Assembly: GCF_001858325.1 (NCBI RefSeq) | Contig: NZ_MBPP01000023.1 | Location: 124,001-188,000 of the forward strand | Length of the DNA stretch: 64,000 bases | Origin: Marinobacter sp. AC-23 | Lineage (GTDB): Bacteria > Pseudomonadota > Gammaproteobacteria > Pseudomonadales > Oleiphilaceae | Direction of reading: 5' to 3' | Part shown: positions 52,279-62,520 of the stretch, piece by piece | Position numbering within the stretch: position 1 is the first letter of the stretch | Layout of the letters: every line of letters starts with the position of its first letter | The notes under the pieces: model-generated | What the model was told of the DNA's origin: nothing | Database searches by the model: none | Seen by the model: only the letters and a program-made list of their open reading frames with translations | Program-made: the position numbers and the translations under genes

Positions 52279-53900
52279 ATGAAAAACCAATATTCCATCC
52301 GTTTTCTGCTGCTCGCTGCCTTGGCCGCTGCGTTTTCACTCGTTCTGGTTTTTACCGTGCTCTATAGCGCTAACGCCCAGCGCAGTCACATGGAGGAGTT
52401 CAGTCACAAATATGTAGATGGCCTTGCCAAGTCCTATTTTGATGGACTGAACACCATGATGGTCACTGGCACGATCGGTAATCGTGACGTGCTTCGGGAC
52501 AAGGTGAAGGCTCCAGAGGACGTGCTGGATGTAAGAGTGATTCGCAGTGACCAGTTAAACCAAATGTTTGGTAAGGGGACGAAAGCCGAGCAGAGGCGTG
52601 AACCTGAAGATCGAAAGGCCCTGGCGGGCCAACGGGTTGAGCGCTATTCAACTAACGAAGATGGGCGTGTTTATACGCTGATCAACTGTTATTGCGCGGG
52701 AGGACTACCAGGGTGTGAATTGCCTGGGTTGCCATCAGGCACAGGAAGGCGATGTTTTGGGGGCAATTCGTGGTGGACTATTCTCTGGTAGAAAGTGATA
52801 ACCGATTACACCAGCAATTGTTTGCCAGTGGTGGTATTCAGATCGCGATCTTTATTGTGGTGTTCTTCCTGACAGGTTTGGTTTTGAATCGATTGGTTTT
52901 CTCCAGGCTACGTCGACTTCAGAAAAGCATGGATGAAATTTCTGGAAACTCCGATCTCACGATTGAACTGGCTGTTTCCCGTAATGACGAAATTGGTTCA
53001 GTCTCTTTGGCATTTAATCGCATGATGGCAAAAATCCGTGAAAGCATGCATACGGTTATGGACAACGCTGCTCAGGTGGAGCAGGCCGCCCGCAGTATCG
53101 CGGCGAAAGCCGAAACCACTGGCCGTGAAGTGTTGGCACAGAAAGACAACACCGATCAAGTTGCCAGCGCAACCACAGAATTGGCCGCGTCGGCCGTTCA
53201 GGTGCGTGAAAATGCCAATCACACGACTCGCAAGTCGGCAGAAACCGCCGAGTCTGCCAGCAGTGGCGAGCAACTTGCGCGCAACGCGGTAGAAGGCATT
53301 GAGTCACTGAATGCGGAAGTACAGGGTGGCGCCCAACGCATCGAGGGTTTGAATCAGCGTACCAGCCAAATGGCCAAGATGCTGGAAGAGATCTCTAACA
53401 TTGCTGAACAGACTAATCTGCTGGCGTTGAACGCTGCCATTGAGGCTGCCAGGGCCGGGGAGCAAGGGCGTGGTTTCTCTGTGGTTGCAGATGAGGTTCG
53501 TGCACTGGCGTCACGCACCCAGGTTTCTACAGAAGAAATCCGTAGCACCATAAACGGACTTAAAAACGAAGTTGTGGAGTGCGTGGCTACCATGCGCCAA
53601 GCCTCAGATATGGCCGGCGATCAGGTAGATGCTATTCTGAAAGTAGAGTCCGAATTGCAGAGCATAGCCACCGCTGTTCGCGAGATTACCTCTCTGAACC
53701 AAGAGATGGAGAGCGCGGCAAATGAGCAGAGCGATGTGTCAGAAGCCATTAATCAAAACGTGATTGAGATCAGTCGTTCGGCGGAACAGGCATCAACAGA
53801 TGCGCAGGAAACGGCAGGTATTGCGGGTGATTTACTCGTAATGGCGGAGGCGCTTCGCGAAACTATTGAGCAGTTCCGGCTGGTCAAGAAGGATAGTTAA
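52279..53900 (+). CDS. Methyl-accepting chemotaxis protein with c-type haem motif (two frameshifts)
   Basis: A membrane chemoreceptor: first hydrophobic segment near 7-32, a periplasmic domain, a second segment ([18 protein letters not shown]), a HAMP domain, and the signalling domain with the conserved hairpin tip ([34 protein letters not shown]). Reading through the breaks at about 52690 and 52771 gives [28 protein letters not shown] in the periplasmic domain, with a CLGCH haem-binding motif at 52721-52735. This resembles haem-c sensor domains that detect redox state or gases. The two frame breaks need two missing bases and one extra base; both halves otherwise read well. Confidence 0.85.
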
Positions 53901-53926
53901 CGGGGTGGCCTTTGCAGGCCACCCCG
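53901..53926. terminator. Stem-loop between chemoreceptor and rnk
   Basis: CGGGGTGGCC and GGCCACCCCG pair around TTTGCA. It lies between convergent genes and can act in both directions; no long T tract is present. Confidence 0.6.
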
Positions 53927-53943
53927 TAGCCGTTGCCCGTCGA

Positions 53944-54327
53944 TTAGCCCTCACGGGCAACGTTAATGATCTTAAGATGGATATTGTTGCGGCCACGGAT
54001 TGGCCACTCTATAGACTCTCCCACCGAAAGCCCGAGCAGGGCAGATCCAGCTGGTGCCAAGATAGAAATTTTACCTTCTCCTGTACCCACTTCATGTGGG
54101 TAGACCAGAGTTAATTCCTGTTCCTTGCCGCTATCCTCGTTTTGAAAACGAACACGGGAATTCATCGTGACCACGTGGGCGGGCATTTCCGCGAGCGGCA
54201 CAAGCGTGGCTCGGCTCAGCTCATCGTCCAGGCCGTCCGCCGCATCGGAATCACCCTGCTTTTCAATAAGGGTAGATAAACGATTAAAGTCTTCTTCAGC
54301 AACTAATATTGCCGGCATATCAGCCAT
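53944..54327 (-). CDS. rnk: Rnk-type regulator of nucleoside diphosphate kinase
   Basis: A 127-residue GreA/GreB-like protein lacking the long N-terminal coiled coil in full, with ATLVPLAEMPAHVVTMNSRV and TLVYPHEVG...GSALLGLSVGESIEW, the C-terminal FKBP-like fold of Rnk. Rnk binds RNA polymerase and affects nucleotide metabolism and alginate in Pseudomonas. The ATG at 54327 gives MADMPAILVAEED and normal length; the frame is open a further four codons upstream. Confidence 0.85.
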   Translation of the reverse strand: MADMPAILVAEEDFNRLSTLIEKQGDSDAADGLDDELSRATLVPLAEMPAHVVTMNSRVRFQNEDSGKEQELTLVYPHEVGTGEGKISILAPAGSALLGLSVGESIEWPIRGRNNIHLKIINVAREG

Positions 54328-54704
54328 AGTAATCTCCAAAAAATATGATTAGTCATTCGAAACTTCAGGATTCGGGCGCCGAACCCGGCGTTTTAAAAGC
54401 GGATTCAGCGAGAAAAGAGAAAAGCGGGCAACACACCAATAGTGCCTGCCTGGTGGCGGACACAGAAATGGTAAAAAGCAATGGTCTCTGAGAAAAGCGT
54501 TCTCACAGGCTCACCTAGTGCGTTGTTTGGATAAATAAAGGAAATGCGGGAATTAGCCACTCTGGTCAATTTATAAGCTTTTGCCGGGTTCCACAAGTGG
54601 GCTTGCAGAAAACGTAAGAAATAAAGCGCGTAACGCCAGATTTGTTAGACTGATACCATAAACGATTCACTCACAGACTGCATCAGGCAAGGAATGTCCT
54701 ACTC
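54328..54704. other. Intergenic region between rnk and aminotransferase gene
   Basis: A 377-base stretch with no recognised gene between two divergent genes. It must hold both promoters. No clear operator, RNA or repeat was seen. Confidence 0.4.
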
Positions 54705-55835
54705 ATGTCCAAATTGTTTCCCTCTGTTGATCCCGATGGGTTGCTGGAATACTCAGTGGTATTCAATGACCGGTCGTTAAACCACATGTCGGCACCCTTC
54801 CAGCAGGTTATGCAGGATATTTCCTCCACGCTTCGGCAGGTGTATAACGCCAAAAGGGCCGTTATTGTACCTGGTGGGGGCAGTTTTGGTATGGAAGCGG
54901 TGGCCCGACAGTTTGCCAATGACGAACGTTGCCTAGTGGTTCGTAACGGCTGGTTCAGTTATCGCTGGTCGCAGATCTTGGAAGCAGGCCGGATCACCAA
55001 TGACATTACAGTGCTTCAGGCTCAGGCTTCAAATAACATAGCTCAAGCGGCTTACGCGCCAGTTCCTGCCAAGGAGGTGGCGGAGCGCATCAGAGCCGAG
55101 AAGCCGGCTGTCGTATTTGTTCCCCACGTAGAGACTGCCTCTGGCATCGTGCTGCCAGAAGACTATCTGAAAACGATTGGTGAGGCGGTTAAGGATGTGA
55201 GCGGTCTGTTTGTGCTGGACTGCGTAGCCTCTGGTGCTCTATGGGTTGATACCGCGGCCTGTGGCGTGGACGTACTGATCAGCGCGCCCCAAAAAGGCTG
55301 GAGTGCTTCACCCTGTGCTGCTCTGATTACGCTGAGCGAGCGGGCTGTTGCACGTATGGAAGGAACCACCAGTTCCAGTTTTGCAGCAGACTTGCGCAAA
55401 TGGTCTCAGATTATGCAGGCCTATGAGGCTGGCAACCACGCATATCATGCCACCATGCCTACCGACACCTTGGTTATTCTCCGCGATGCCATGCTAGAAA
55501 CCGTAAAAATTGGTCCGGACCTGCTCTACCAACGCCAGATAGAACTTGGCAAACAGGTGCGAGAGCTGTTTCACAACGCTGGTTTCAAAAGCGTTGCTGC
55601 TCCCGGCTTTGAGTCACCCAGTGTGGTCGTGCTGCACACAGATAACATCAATATTCACAACACCAGTCTGTTCCGCGAACAAGGTCTGCAGATTGCAGCC
55701 GGTGTGCCACTGATGTGCGGCGAGCCAGAGGATTTTCGTACGTTCCGTATGGGGCTGTTTGGCTTGGAGAAGCTGAACAATGTGGAAAGGTCAGTGGAGA
55801 ATTTGAGTGTGGCGCTGGAGGCTATTAGGGGTTGA
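54705..55835 (+). CDS. Class V aminotransferase
   Basis: A 376-residue PLP-dependent enzyme with the class V pattern: GGGSFGMEAVARQF near the N-terminus, VFVPHVETASGIVLP, Asp in FVLDCVASG and the PLP lysine in SAPQKGWSASPC. It resembles alanine-glyoxylate or serine-glyoxylate aminotransferases and related proteins. The exact amino donor cannot be told. The stop overlaps the TTG before the M23 gene, so they may be co-transcribed. Confidence 0.87.
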   Translation: MSKLFPSVDPDGLLEYSVVFNDRSLNHMSAPFQQVMQDISSTLRQVYNAKRAVIVPGGGSFGMEAVARQFANDERCLVVRNGWFSYRWSQILEAGRITNDITVLQAQASNNIAQAAYAPVPAKEVAERIRAEKPAVVFVPHVETASGIVLPEDYLKTIGEAVKDVSGLFVLDCVASGALWVDTAACGVDVLISAPQKGWSASPCAALITLSERAVARMEGTTSSSFAADLRKWSQIMQAYEAGNHAYHATMPTDTLVILRDAMLETVKIGPDLLYQRQIELGKQVRELFHNAGFKSVAAPGFESPSVVVLHTDNINIHNTSLFREQGLQIAAGVPLMCGEPEDFRTFRMGLFGLEKLNNVERSVENLSVALEAIRG

Positions 55836-55852
55836 AGCGAGAGAGGCGTCTC

Positions 55853-56830
55853 ATGCGGCCGTGGCTACTTTTTGGCCTGTTAGCGCTACTGGTCGTTATG
55901 CTTACGGCTCGTGCTGACCTTCGACAGCACGCAGCTCAAAGCAGCGAAAGCGCAATCCGGTATATCGCTTTCGATATGTTGGGCTGGTCACCGAGGGATG
56001 TTTTTGTTTGGCGTTTGCGCTTGTCGGGGCTGCTGGACAGCCCGTTAGGCCAGCAATGGCTGGGCGCGGTTGAGCGGGCGAGTGAGTCGCCTTTTCGAGT
56101 TGGCGACCAGTTCCGCACTACTGAAACCTTCGCAGACGATAAGGTTGAGGCGCATGTCTTTCAGCTGGCGCTTGACCGGGGAGAAAAGCTGGCATGGCGG
56201 CTCTCTCGTTTGGATACGTCCGGCCACCAATTATACGCCAGCCTGGAACGCCATGAAAATGACGGCCAAGGCTGGTCAACCGTAGCGGAATTCGGCGCGG
56301 ACGCTGTAGCCGCAAACAAGCTTGTATTTCAGCCTGGCGACTACCGCATTGTCCTTCAGCCGGAGTTGTCTGCCAAGGTGGAGTATTCGCTGGCTATCGC
56401 CAGTGGTGGCTCCTTGCCCTTTCCGGTAGAGGCCGCATCGCAGCGTGATATAGGCAGCAGCTTCGGCGCACCTCGCGATGGTGGCGCCCGAGAGCATCAC
56501 GGCGTGGATATCTTTGCTAAAAAGGGGACGCCGGTCACCGCAGTAGTTGATGGACATGTTCGAACCGGTACCGGAGGCATTGGCGGTAACCACGTGTGGC
56601 TGTCGGGCGGCATAATGGGTCTCGGCGGTGCCCGCTACTACTACGCCCACCTGGATTCATTCGCAGCTGACGCCGGTGGCACGGTTAAAAAAGGCGAGAT
56701 ACTAGGGTACGTTGGCAACACCGGCAACGCGAGAAACACGCCTCCCCACCTCCACTTTGGGATTTACATGGGCGGCCCGGTGGATCCAGCACCGTTTTTG
56801 AAACCGGAACCGGTGCTGCCCGGCCTCTAG
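55853..56830 (+). CDS. M23-family peptidase
   Basis: A 325-residue protein with an N-terminal membrane anchor (WLLFGLLALLVVMLTARA) and a C-terminal M23 domain. The zinc residues are seen in HHGVDIFAKKGTPVTAV and HLHFGIY, and the YYYAHLDSF catalytic histidine lies between. These enzymes cut peptidoglycan or act as its regulators. The ATG at 55853 is preferred over TTG at 55832. It follows the aminotransferase gene closely. Confidence 0.87.
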   Translation: MRPWLLFGLLALLVVMLTARADLRQHAAQSSESAIRYIAFDMLGWSPRDVFVWRLRLSGLLDSPLGQQWLGAVERASESPFRVGDQFRTTETFADDKVEAHVFQLALDRGEKLAWRLSRLDTSGHQLYASLERHENDGQGWSTVAEFGADAVAANKLVFQPGDYRIVLQPELSAKVEYSLAIASGGSLPFPVEAASQRDIGSSFGAPRDGGAREHHGVDIFAKKGTPVTAVVDGHVRTGTGGIGGNHVWLSGGIMGLGGARYYYAHLDSFAADAGGTVKKGEILGYVGNTGNARNTPPHLHFGIYMGGPVDPAPFLKPEPVLPGL

Positions 56831-56958
56831 GTCGGCACGTTCACAGTGCTTCGTAACCTGAAATTCATTTGGATTTGCAGGAGTCGGCTATAGTAATGTC
56901 ACCAAACTCATCGAATTCCAGGCAGCGTAATGCAGCCCCATCATCAGGAGGAATGGTC

Positions 56959-57948
56959 GTGACTCTCCCAGGCCCCATAAAATATAAATCAAAGCGCCAA
57001 TCCAAGAACCAGATTCCCGGTAGGGGCTTCTATGTGCTTTCGCAATCGCTGATACGGTGCTTTGCTTTTGCATTGCTGTGTGTAACCGGCGCGGTTTCGG
57101 CGCAGGAGCCGGTGGTGGTTTCCTCAAAAATCGACACCGAGGGGGGAGTCCTTGGTCAGATGATTCTGCAGCGCCTGAAGAGCGGAGGTATTCCGGTAGA
57201 AAACCGCCTACAGCTTGGCAGCACCAGTATTGTACGCAGTGCTATCAAGGCGGGGGAGATTGATCTATATCCAGAGTACACGGGCAACGCTGCGTTCTTC
57301 TACGATAAGGCAGACAGCCCGGTATGGAAGGATGCCGAAAAGGCTTACGATATGGCGGCCGAGCTTGACCGCGAAGCTGAGGGCATTATCTGGCTCACGC
57401 CCGCGAACGCCAACAACACCTGGGCCATGAGCGTGCGCGGTGATGTGGCTGAAAAGAACAACCTCAAAACACTCGAAGATTTGGCGGATTACATAAACGC
57501 CGGCAAGCCCTTTAAATTTGCGGCCAGTGCGGAATTTGTCGAGTCGGCCAGCGCCCTGCCTGCGTTCCAGAAAGCCTACGGATTCAAGCTGACGTCTGAT
57601 CAGCTTCTGATTCTGTCAGGCGGAAACACGGCGGCGACTCTGCGGGCGGCGGCGATTAATTCCAATGACGTTAATGGTGCCATGGCCTATGGCACGGATG
57701 GCGGTTTGAATGCACTGGGCCTGAAAGTGATGCAAGACACTAAAGGCGTGCAACCGGTCTATCAACCGACACCGATTATCAGGGAAAGCGTATTAAAGAC
57801 TTATCCAAAAATACGCCCGCTGCTAAAGCCAGTGTTTGAGTCGCTTGATCTGGAAACGCTGCAAAAGCTGAATGCAAAGGTGGCTGTTGAAGGTGCCCCT
57901 GCTGATGCGGTGGCTCGTGACTATCTGGAAAGCCTTAGCCTGGACTAA
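56959..57948 (+). CDS. OsmF/YehZ-type osmoprotectant substrate-binding protein
   Basis: A periplasmic binding protein with a signal peptide (SLIRCFAFALLCVTGAVSA) and an OpuAC-type domain: SSKIDTEGGVLGQMILQ, DLYPEYTGNAAFFY, and a C-terminal VYQPTPIIRESVL region. YehZ-type proteins bind glycine betaine or similar solutes. GTG at 56959 is taken as start since AGGAGG lies seven bases upstream; ATG at 56953 or 56896 are other options. It begins a four-gene transport operon. Confidence 0.87.
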   Translation: MTLPGPIKYKSKRQSKNQIPGRGFYVLSQSLIRCFAFALLCVTGAVSAQEPVVVSSKIDTEGGVLGQMILQRLKSGGIPVENRLQLGSTSIVRSAIKAGEIDLYPEYTGNAAFFYDKADSPVWKDAEKAYDMAAELDREAEGIIWLTPANANNTWAMSVRGDVAEKNNLKTLEDLADYINAGKPFKFAASAEFVESASALPAFQKAYGFKLTSDQLLILSGGNTAATLRAAAINSNDVNGAMAYGTDGGLNALGLKVMQDTKGVQPVYQPTPIIRESVLKTYPKIRPLLKPVFESLDLETLQKLNAKVAVEGAPADAVARDYLESLSLD

Positions 57949-57951
57949 TCA

Positions 57952-59142
57952 GTGTCTTCATCGACAACGCTGCCGAACCGTGGGTTATCGAACCGTGTGC
58001 TACCTAACCGTGTAATACCAGCGTTAGCACTGGCTGCGCTCGGTTTGGTGTGGCTGCTCAATCTCGGCGTGGTGCAGCCCAACCGTATTGTGTCTGGAAC
58101 TGGCTACGGCCTTTATGGCGCGACAGGCTGGCTTGGCGCAATCATTGTCTCCTCCCTGTTGTTGGTCGTGGTTGCGCTGGCAACAAGGCCTGTCCACAAA
58201 CGCTTTTTGGTGCTGGCGGCACTGCTGACGGCTGCACTGATGGCCCTGCCTCTGCTGCTTGAAGTATTTGCGCTGCGCAGGCTTCCATCAGATTTCGCTT
58301 ATGCTCGCATTGGCATAGGCGCCGGGTTCTGGTGTTTGGCGTTTTTGCTGGGACTGATGCTTTTGGAAACACTGGGCCAGCTCAAAGCCTCCCGTCGCCT
58401 GCAGTTATTATCCGTGTTGCTGATTGTTGCGGGTTGGTGGCTCTGCGCCAGCCGTGAAGGGCTCTCCAGCCTGTCGCTTATTCGCGAATACACCAATCGG
58501 GCGGATCAGTTCTCCCAAGCCTTAACCGTACACTTATCATTGTCGCTGGGTGCCGTTGCCATAAGTGCGGTGCTGGCTTTCGCCTTGGCGCTTACCATGG
58601 TGAGGCGAGAGCGTTGGCGACGGCCGTTGCTGGGGCTGGTCAGTTTTATGCAGACCATCCCCAGTCTGGCACTGTTTGGGTTGTTAATTGCGCCTTTGGG
58701 GGCGTTGTCCGCAGCTTTTCCCTTTCTTCAGACACTGGGCATTCGGGGCATTGGTTGGGCGCCCGCGCTGCTGGCGTTGATTGCCTATAGCCTGTTGCCC
58801 ATGGTGCGCAATACCTATGTCGCTTTGATCGAAGTGCCTGAGTCCGTGATTGACGCCGGGCGAGGTATGGGGATGAGCGAGCGACAGATATTTATGCAGG
58901 TGAAGCTTCCTTTGGCCCTACCGGTCATTATTGAGGGTGTGCGAATTACCACCATACAAGCCATTGGCCTGACCGCTGTTGCCGCACTGATTGGCGCTGG
59001 AGGCTTCGGCACGTTCATTTTTCAGGGCCTGGGGCAGGCTGCCATGGATTTGGTGCTACTTGGCGCGCTGCCCACGGTTTTTTTGGCATTGGCGGCCGAT
59101 GCCATCCTGTCTGCATTGAAATTTCAGGAGCCCTCAAAGTGA
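57952..59142 (+). CDS. YehY-type osmoprotectant ABC permease
   Basis: A 396-residue permease with a long N-terminal extension of several membrane segments and a C-terminal BPD-transp-1 domain containing the EAA-like loop (DAGRGMGMSERQIFMQVKLPLALPV). The long form matches YehY rather than the shorter YehW. The gene starts four bases after the binding-protein gene and overlaps the ATPase start. Confidence 0.87.
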   Translation: MSSSTTLPNRGLSNRVLPNRVIPALALAALGLVWLLNLGVVQPNRIVSGTGYGLYGATGWLGAIIVSSLLLVVVALATRPVHKRFLVLAALLTAALMALPLLLEVFALRRLPSDFAYARIGIGAGFWCLAFLLGLMLLETLGQLKASRRLQLLSVLLIVAGWWLCASREGLSSLSLIREYTNRADQFSQALTVHLSLSLGAVAISAVLAFALALTMVRRERWRRPLLGLVSFMQTIPSLALFGLLIAPLGALSAAFPFLQTLGIRGIGWAPALLALIAYSLLPMVRNTYVALIEVPESVIDAGRGMGMSERQIFMQVKLPLALPVIIEGVRITTIQAIGLTAVAALIGAGGFGTFIFQGLGQAAMDLVLLGALPTVFLALAADAILSALKFQEPSK

Positions 59143-60086
59143 TTGAGCTGAAAGGAGTCACTCGCCGGTTCGGCGATGCCGTGGCGGTTGATCATATTGA
59201 TCTGACCATAGAAACCGGCGAAGTCTGCGTACTTGTGGGCAGTTCCGGCTGCGGCAAATCCACCACGCTACGGATGATTAATCGCCTTTTGCCCCGCACC
59301 AGCGGCGAAATTCTTGTGGATGGCGAGGATATTAATAAAGCGGACCCAGAGGCGCTGCGACTGAATATGGGCTACGCCATACAGAGCACTGGGTTGTTCC
59401 CCCACTGGACTGTCGCTCGCAATATTGGCGTAGTGCCCAATCTACTCAAATGGCCAACCCGCAAACGCGATGACCGCGTAAATGAGCTGCTGACCCTGCT
59501 GGGGCTGGACCCGGCAACCGACGCTGCCAAATATCCGCACCAGCTTTCCGGTGGTCAGGCCCAACGGGTGGGCGTGGCACGAGCGCTGGCGGGCGACCCT
59601 AATATTCTCCTGATGGATGAGCCTTTCGGCGCCTTGGACGCCATCACCCGGGAAAATCTGCAGCAGGAAATGTTACGAATCCAGCGGCAACTCAATAAAA
59701 CCACCGTGTTCGTGACCCACGATATTGATGAGGCCTTAAAATTGGCTACCCGTATCGCGGTAATGGATAAAGGACAAATTATTCAACACGATACGCCAGA
59801 GGCGATCCTTCGACGGCCGGCATCAGCCTTTGTGGAAAACCTGATAGGCAAGGGCGATCGTGGCCTGAAGCTCTTGGCGTTGCGCACGGTGGGCGACCTG
59901 ATGGAACGGCATCCACAGCCCCGAAAATCAGAACCCGGTGCCGAGGGCCTTAATGAGTCGGACAGCCTTCGTATTGCGCTATCCATTATGGTGTGGAAAA
60001 ACTCCGCGGAACTCCCGGTTTTTAGTGGGACAGGCGAAGAGGTTGGCACCGTAAAACGTGAGCAGCTTCTGCAGGGTGGCGCTTGA
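59139..60086 (+). CDS. YehX-type osmoprotectant ABC ATPase
   Basis: A 315-residue ATPase with Walker A GSSGCGKST, Q-loop AIQSTGLFPH, signature LSGGQAQRVGVARAL, Walker B NILLMDEPFGALD and THD. The tail after about residue 240 is shorter than in the two-CBS ProV proteins. It overlaps the permeases on either side and powers the YehZYXW-like uptake system. Confidence 0.9.
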   Translation: MIELKGVTRRFGDAVAVDHIDLTIETGEVCVLVGSSGCGKSTTLRMINRLLPRTSGEILVDGEDINKADPEALRLNMGYAIQSTGLFPHWTVARNIGVVPNLLKWPTRKRDDRVNELLTLLGLDPATDAAKYPHQLSGGQAQRVGVARALAGDPNILLMDEPFGALDAITRENLQQEMLRIQRQLNKTTVFVTHDIDEALKLATRIAVMDKGQIIQHDTPEAILRRPASAFVENLIGKGDRGLKLLALRTVGDLMERHPQPRKSEPGAEGLNESDSLRIALSIMVWKNSAELPVFSGTGEEVGTVKREQLLQGGA

Positions 60087-60840
60087 TGCGCGCGTGGTTT
60101 GCACCGGTTGCCTGGGTTGCCTCGCTGTGCGCATTAGCGGCTTTGCTCCCCACAATGACACCGCTGTTTTCATGGGTGGAGCCCGACACCGACAACCTGA
60201 TTTACACCAGAGACAGCTTCTACTCACTGCTGCAAAGCCACCTTTGGCTGGTGCTGGCTTCTGCCACAATAGGCACGCTGGTGGCTGTATCTGCCGGTAT
60301 CTTTGTCACCCGCCCCGCCGGTCGTGACTTTCTGCCGCTGGTTAGCCAAATAGCCTCCATCGGCCAGACCGTGCCGCCTGTCGCCGTGCTTGCGCTGGCA
60401 GTGCCCGTTATGGGTTTTGGCGAGAAGCCCACGCTGTTCGCGTTGGTGCTTTATGGTTTACTGCCCATTCTGCGGAATACCCTGGCAGGGCTGAGTGGTA
60501 TTAACTCTGCTGTGCTCGAATCTGCCAAAGGAATGGGCATGTCTTCCATGCAAGTGCTGTTCAAAGTGGAACTCCCTTGGCCGGGCGGGTGATACTCGCG
60601 GGCATCCGCACCTCCGTTACCATAAACATCGCCACCGCAGCCATTGGCTCAACCATTGGCGCCCGTACCCTGGGCGATCCGGTGATTGCGGGGCTGGTCA
60701 ACGGAAATACCGCCTACGTTTTGCAAGGCGCCATCTTGATCGGCCTGCTGGCACTGGCGACCGACAGTGTGTTTGAAGCTTTAGAGCGTACTTGGGCTCG
60801 GGCCTTTTCAACGCCGGCGCCCGAAGTGCAGAGCCCATAG
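60086..60840 (+). CDS. YehW-type osmoprotectant ABC permease (one frameshift)
   Basis: A permease of about 250 residues; EAA loop [20 protein letters not shown] and a following [27 protein letters not shown] match the second, short permease of this family. The frame breaks near 60585, where one missing T turns ELPLAGRV into ELPWPGG and a stop. Both halves are otherwise normal. The ATG at 60086 overlaps the ATPase stop (TGATG). Confidence 0.83.
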
Positions 60841-60857
60841 CGGCAGCCTGAGCGTAA

Positions 60858-61609
60858 ATGCGCTTACACCAATAACGTAGAGGGCAGCTTGGCTGTTGCA
60901 GAACTGGCCCGGAGACTTGGTTGCCGGCTGGTCTTCATCAGTGGGTTTATGCTTGAAAACCTGCAGCATCTGAATCAACTGGGTATCGACCCGGCTCAGT
61001 CAGAGAAAACGAACTGGCGAGATGTGTATAGGCATGCCGGCGCTTACGGAGCCAGTAAACTGGAAGCTGCACTAAAAGTTCGGTCGTTTGCCGCACAAAC
61101 AGCGCTTGATATGGTGGAAGTCCAACCTGCAACCGTTGCGGGCCACAGCCAGACGGGCGAACTGGATGCTGCGCAGCCTCTATATCAGTTATTGGATAAT
61201 CTGTCCCGAGGGCGCCTCGCGCTGGTGCCTGGCACCTGGCACGCCAGAACACTGGCTCCCGCTTACCACAGTGGATCATCTGGCAGCTTGGATTGCCGCA
61301 GCAGCGATTGTGCAGAGTGTTCCGGAACGCTTGTTGTGCCTGGACCCGGATACTCCGGCACTCCAGACAATGCTGGTGTTGGCCAGCGACTCACTAGGCG
61401 CTAAGCCACCCCGCCGATACATTCCATTACCTGTGCTGCGCGCACTGTTGTCTATTCTCGGAGTTCCCAAGCTCATGAACACCTAGCCGGAAGCTCTACA
61501 CTTCATTCAGACGACACGTTTCGATACCGCCATTGCCGATCGGTTTCTTGAGCTTCAGAGGCTATTTCGGCCGGATATAGGTTTGGCTGTTGAGGCTAGT
61601 GCTCAGTGA
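60858..61609 (+). pseudogene. NAD-dependent epimerase/SDR remnant
   Basis: Text resembling an extended SDR protein without its N-terminal Rossmann motif: AYTNNVEGSLAVAELARRLG, RLVFISGF, then GAYGASKLEAALKVRSF (the YxxxK catalytic pair), VQPATVAGHS. A frameshift near 61240 leads to LTTVDHLAAWIAAAAIV in another frame. An in-frame stop at 61484-61486 interrupts the end, and the final LELQRLFRPD segment continues past it. The missing first 80 or so residues plus the stop suggest real decay rather than a lone sequence error. Confidence 0.6.
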
Positions 61610-61649
61610 TATCAAAAGGGGAGGGTATAGAAGTCGAAATAAAGTTTGA

Positions 61650-61726
61650 TGGTGCCCTCGGCAGGACTCGAACCTGCTACCTTCCCCTTAGGAGGGGGAC
61701 GCTCTATCCAGATGAGCTACGAAGGC
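61650..61726 (-). tRNA. tRNA-Arg (anticodon CCT)
   Basis: On the minus strand the 77 bases fold as a full cloverleaf: acceptor GCCTTCG with CGAGGGC, D-arm GCTC/GAGC, anticodon stem TCCCC/GGGGA with loop CTCCTAA (anticodon CCT, reading AGG), T-arm GCAGG-TTCGAGT-CCTGC and an encoded CCA end. Confidence 0.95.
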
Positions 61727-61812
61727 GCTTCTTTCAGAAGATCGGTATGATAACGGCCTGAAGCTTATGGCTCAAGGTGTTACCGTGTTTTCTGTTTGTC
61801 TGGGAGTGTGCT

Positions 61813-62520
61813 TTGTCTGACCCTTTCTCGTTAAGCATCGTTGTGCCGGTATGGATGGAAGCTACAGGTGTTGTGAAAACACTTGAAGCGCTGCAGCCAC
61901 TGCGTGCGCAGAGGCATGAGCTGATTGTTGTGGATGCCGACAGCACTGATGGAACGGCCAGGCTGGCAAGCCCGCTTGCGGATCGGGTGGTTCAATCGGG
62001 AAAGGGCAGGGCCGTTCAGATGAATGCCGGCGCGGCTGTTGCTAAAGGCAATGTTCTGCTGTTTTTGCACGCAGATACCCAGCTTCCTTCGAATGCATTG
62101 AGTTGTCTGGATCAGTTTTTTAAAAGCGACAAGGCCTGGGGCCGCTTTGATGTGCGTTTGAGTGGCCGGGGTATAATGTTCCGCGTGGTTGCCTGGTTTA
62201 TGAATCAGCGTTCTCGGTTAACGGGCATTTGTACTGGGGATCAGGCGCTGTTTGTGCGCAGGGAGGTTTTTGAAGCTCTGCGTGGGTTTGAGCACTTGCC
62301 GATTATGGAGGATATTGAGTTTTCCCGCCGGGTTCGGCTAGTCTCCCGGCCTTTTTGTATTCAAGAACCTGTTGTCACCGATAGCCGGCGCTGGGAAAAG
62401 CAGGGTGTCTGGCGCACAATTTTCTTAATGTGGCGTTTACGCTGGCGCTACTGGCGCGGTGAGTCACCAGACGCGCTCGCTCACTCTTACCGTTCGGATG
62501 TACGTAATGCCAAAGACTGA
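61813..62520 (+). CDS. Family 2 glycosyltransferase (TIGR04283 type)
   Basis: A 235-residue GT2-fold protein: SIVVPVWMEATGVVKTLEAL at the N-terminus, DADSTDGT with the nucleotide-sugar DxD-like residues, LLFLHADTQLP, and TGDQALFVRR plus the late HLPIMEDIEFSRR. It fits the rSAM/selenodomain-associated transferase 2 family. TTG at 61813 gives MSDPFSLSIVVPV; upstream ATG would add an unlikely extension. It overlaps the partner gene by 14 bases. Confidence 0.8.
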   Translation: MSDPFSLSIVVPVWMEATGVVKTLEALQPLRAQRHELIVVDADSTDGTARLASPLADRVVQSGKGRAVQMNAGAAVAKGNVLLFLHADTQLPSNALSCLDQFFKSDKAWGRFDVRLSGRGIMFRVVAWFMNQRSRLTGICTGDQALFVRREVFEALRGFEHLPIMEDIEFSRRVRLVSRPFCIQEPVVTDSRRWEKQGVWRTIFLMWRLRWRYWRGESPDALAHSYRSDVRNAKD

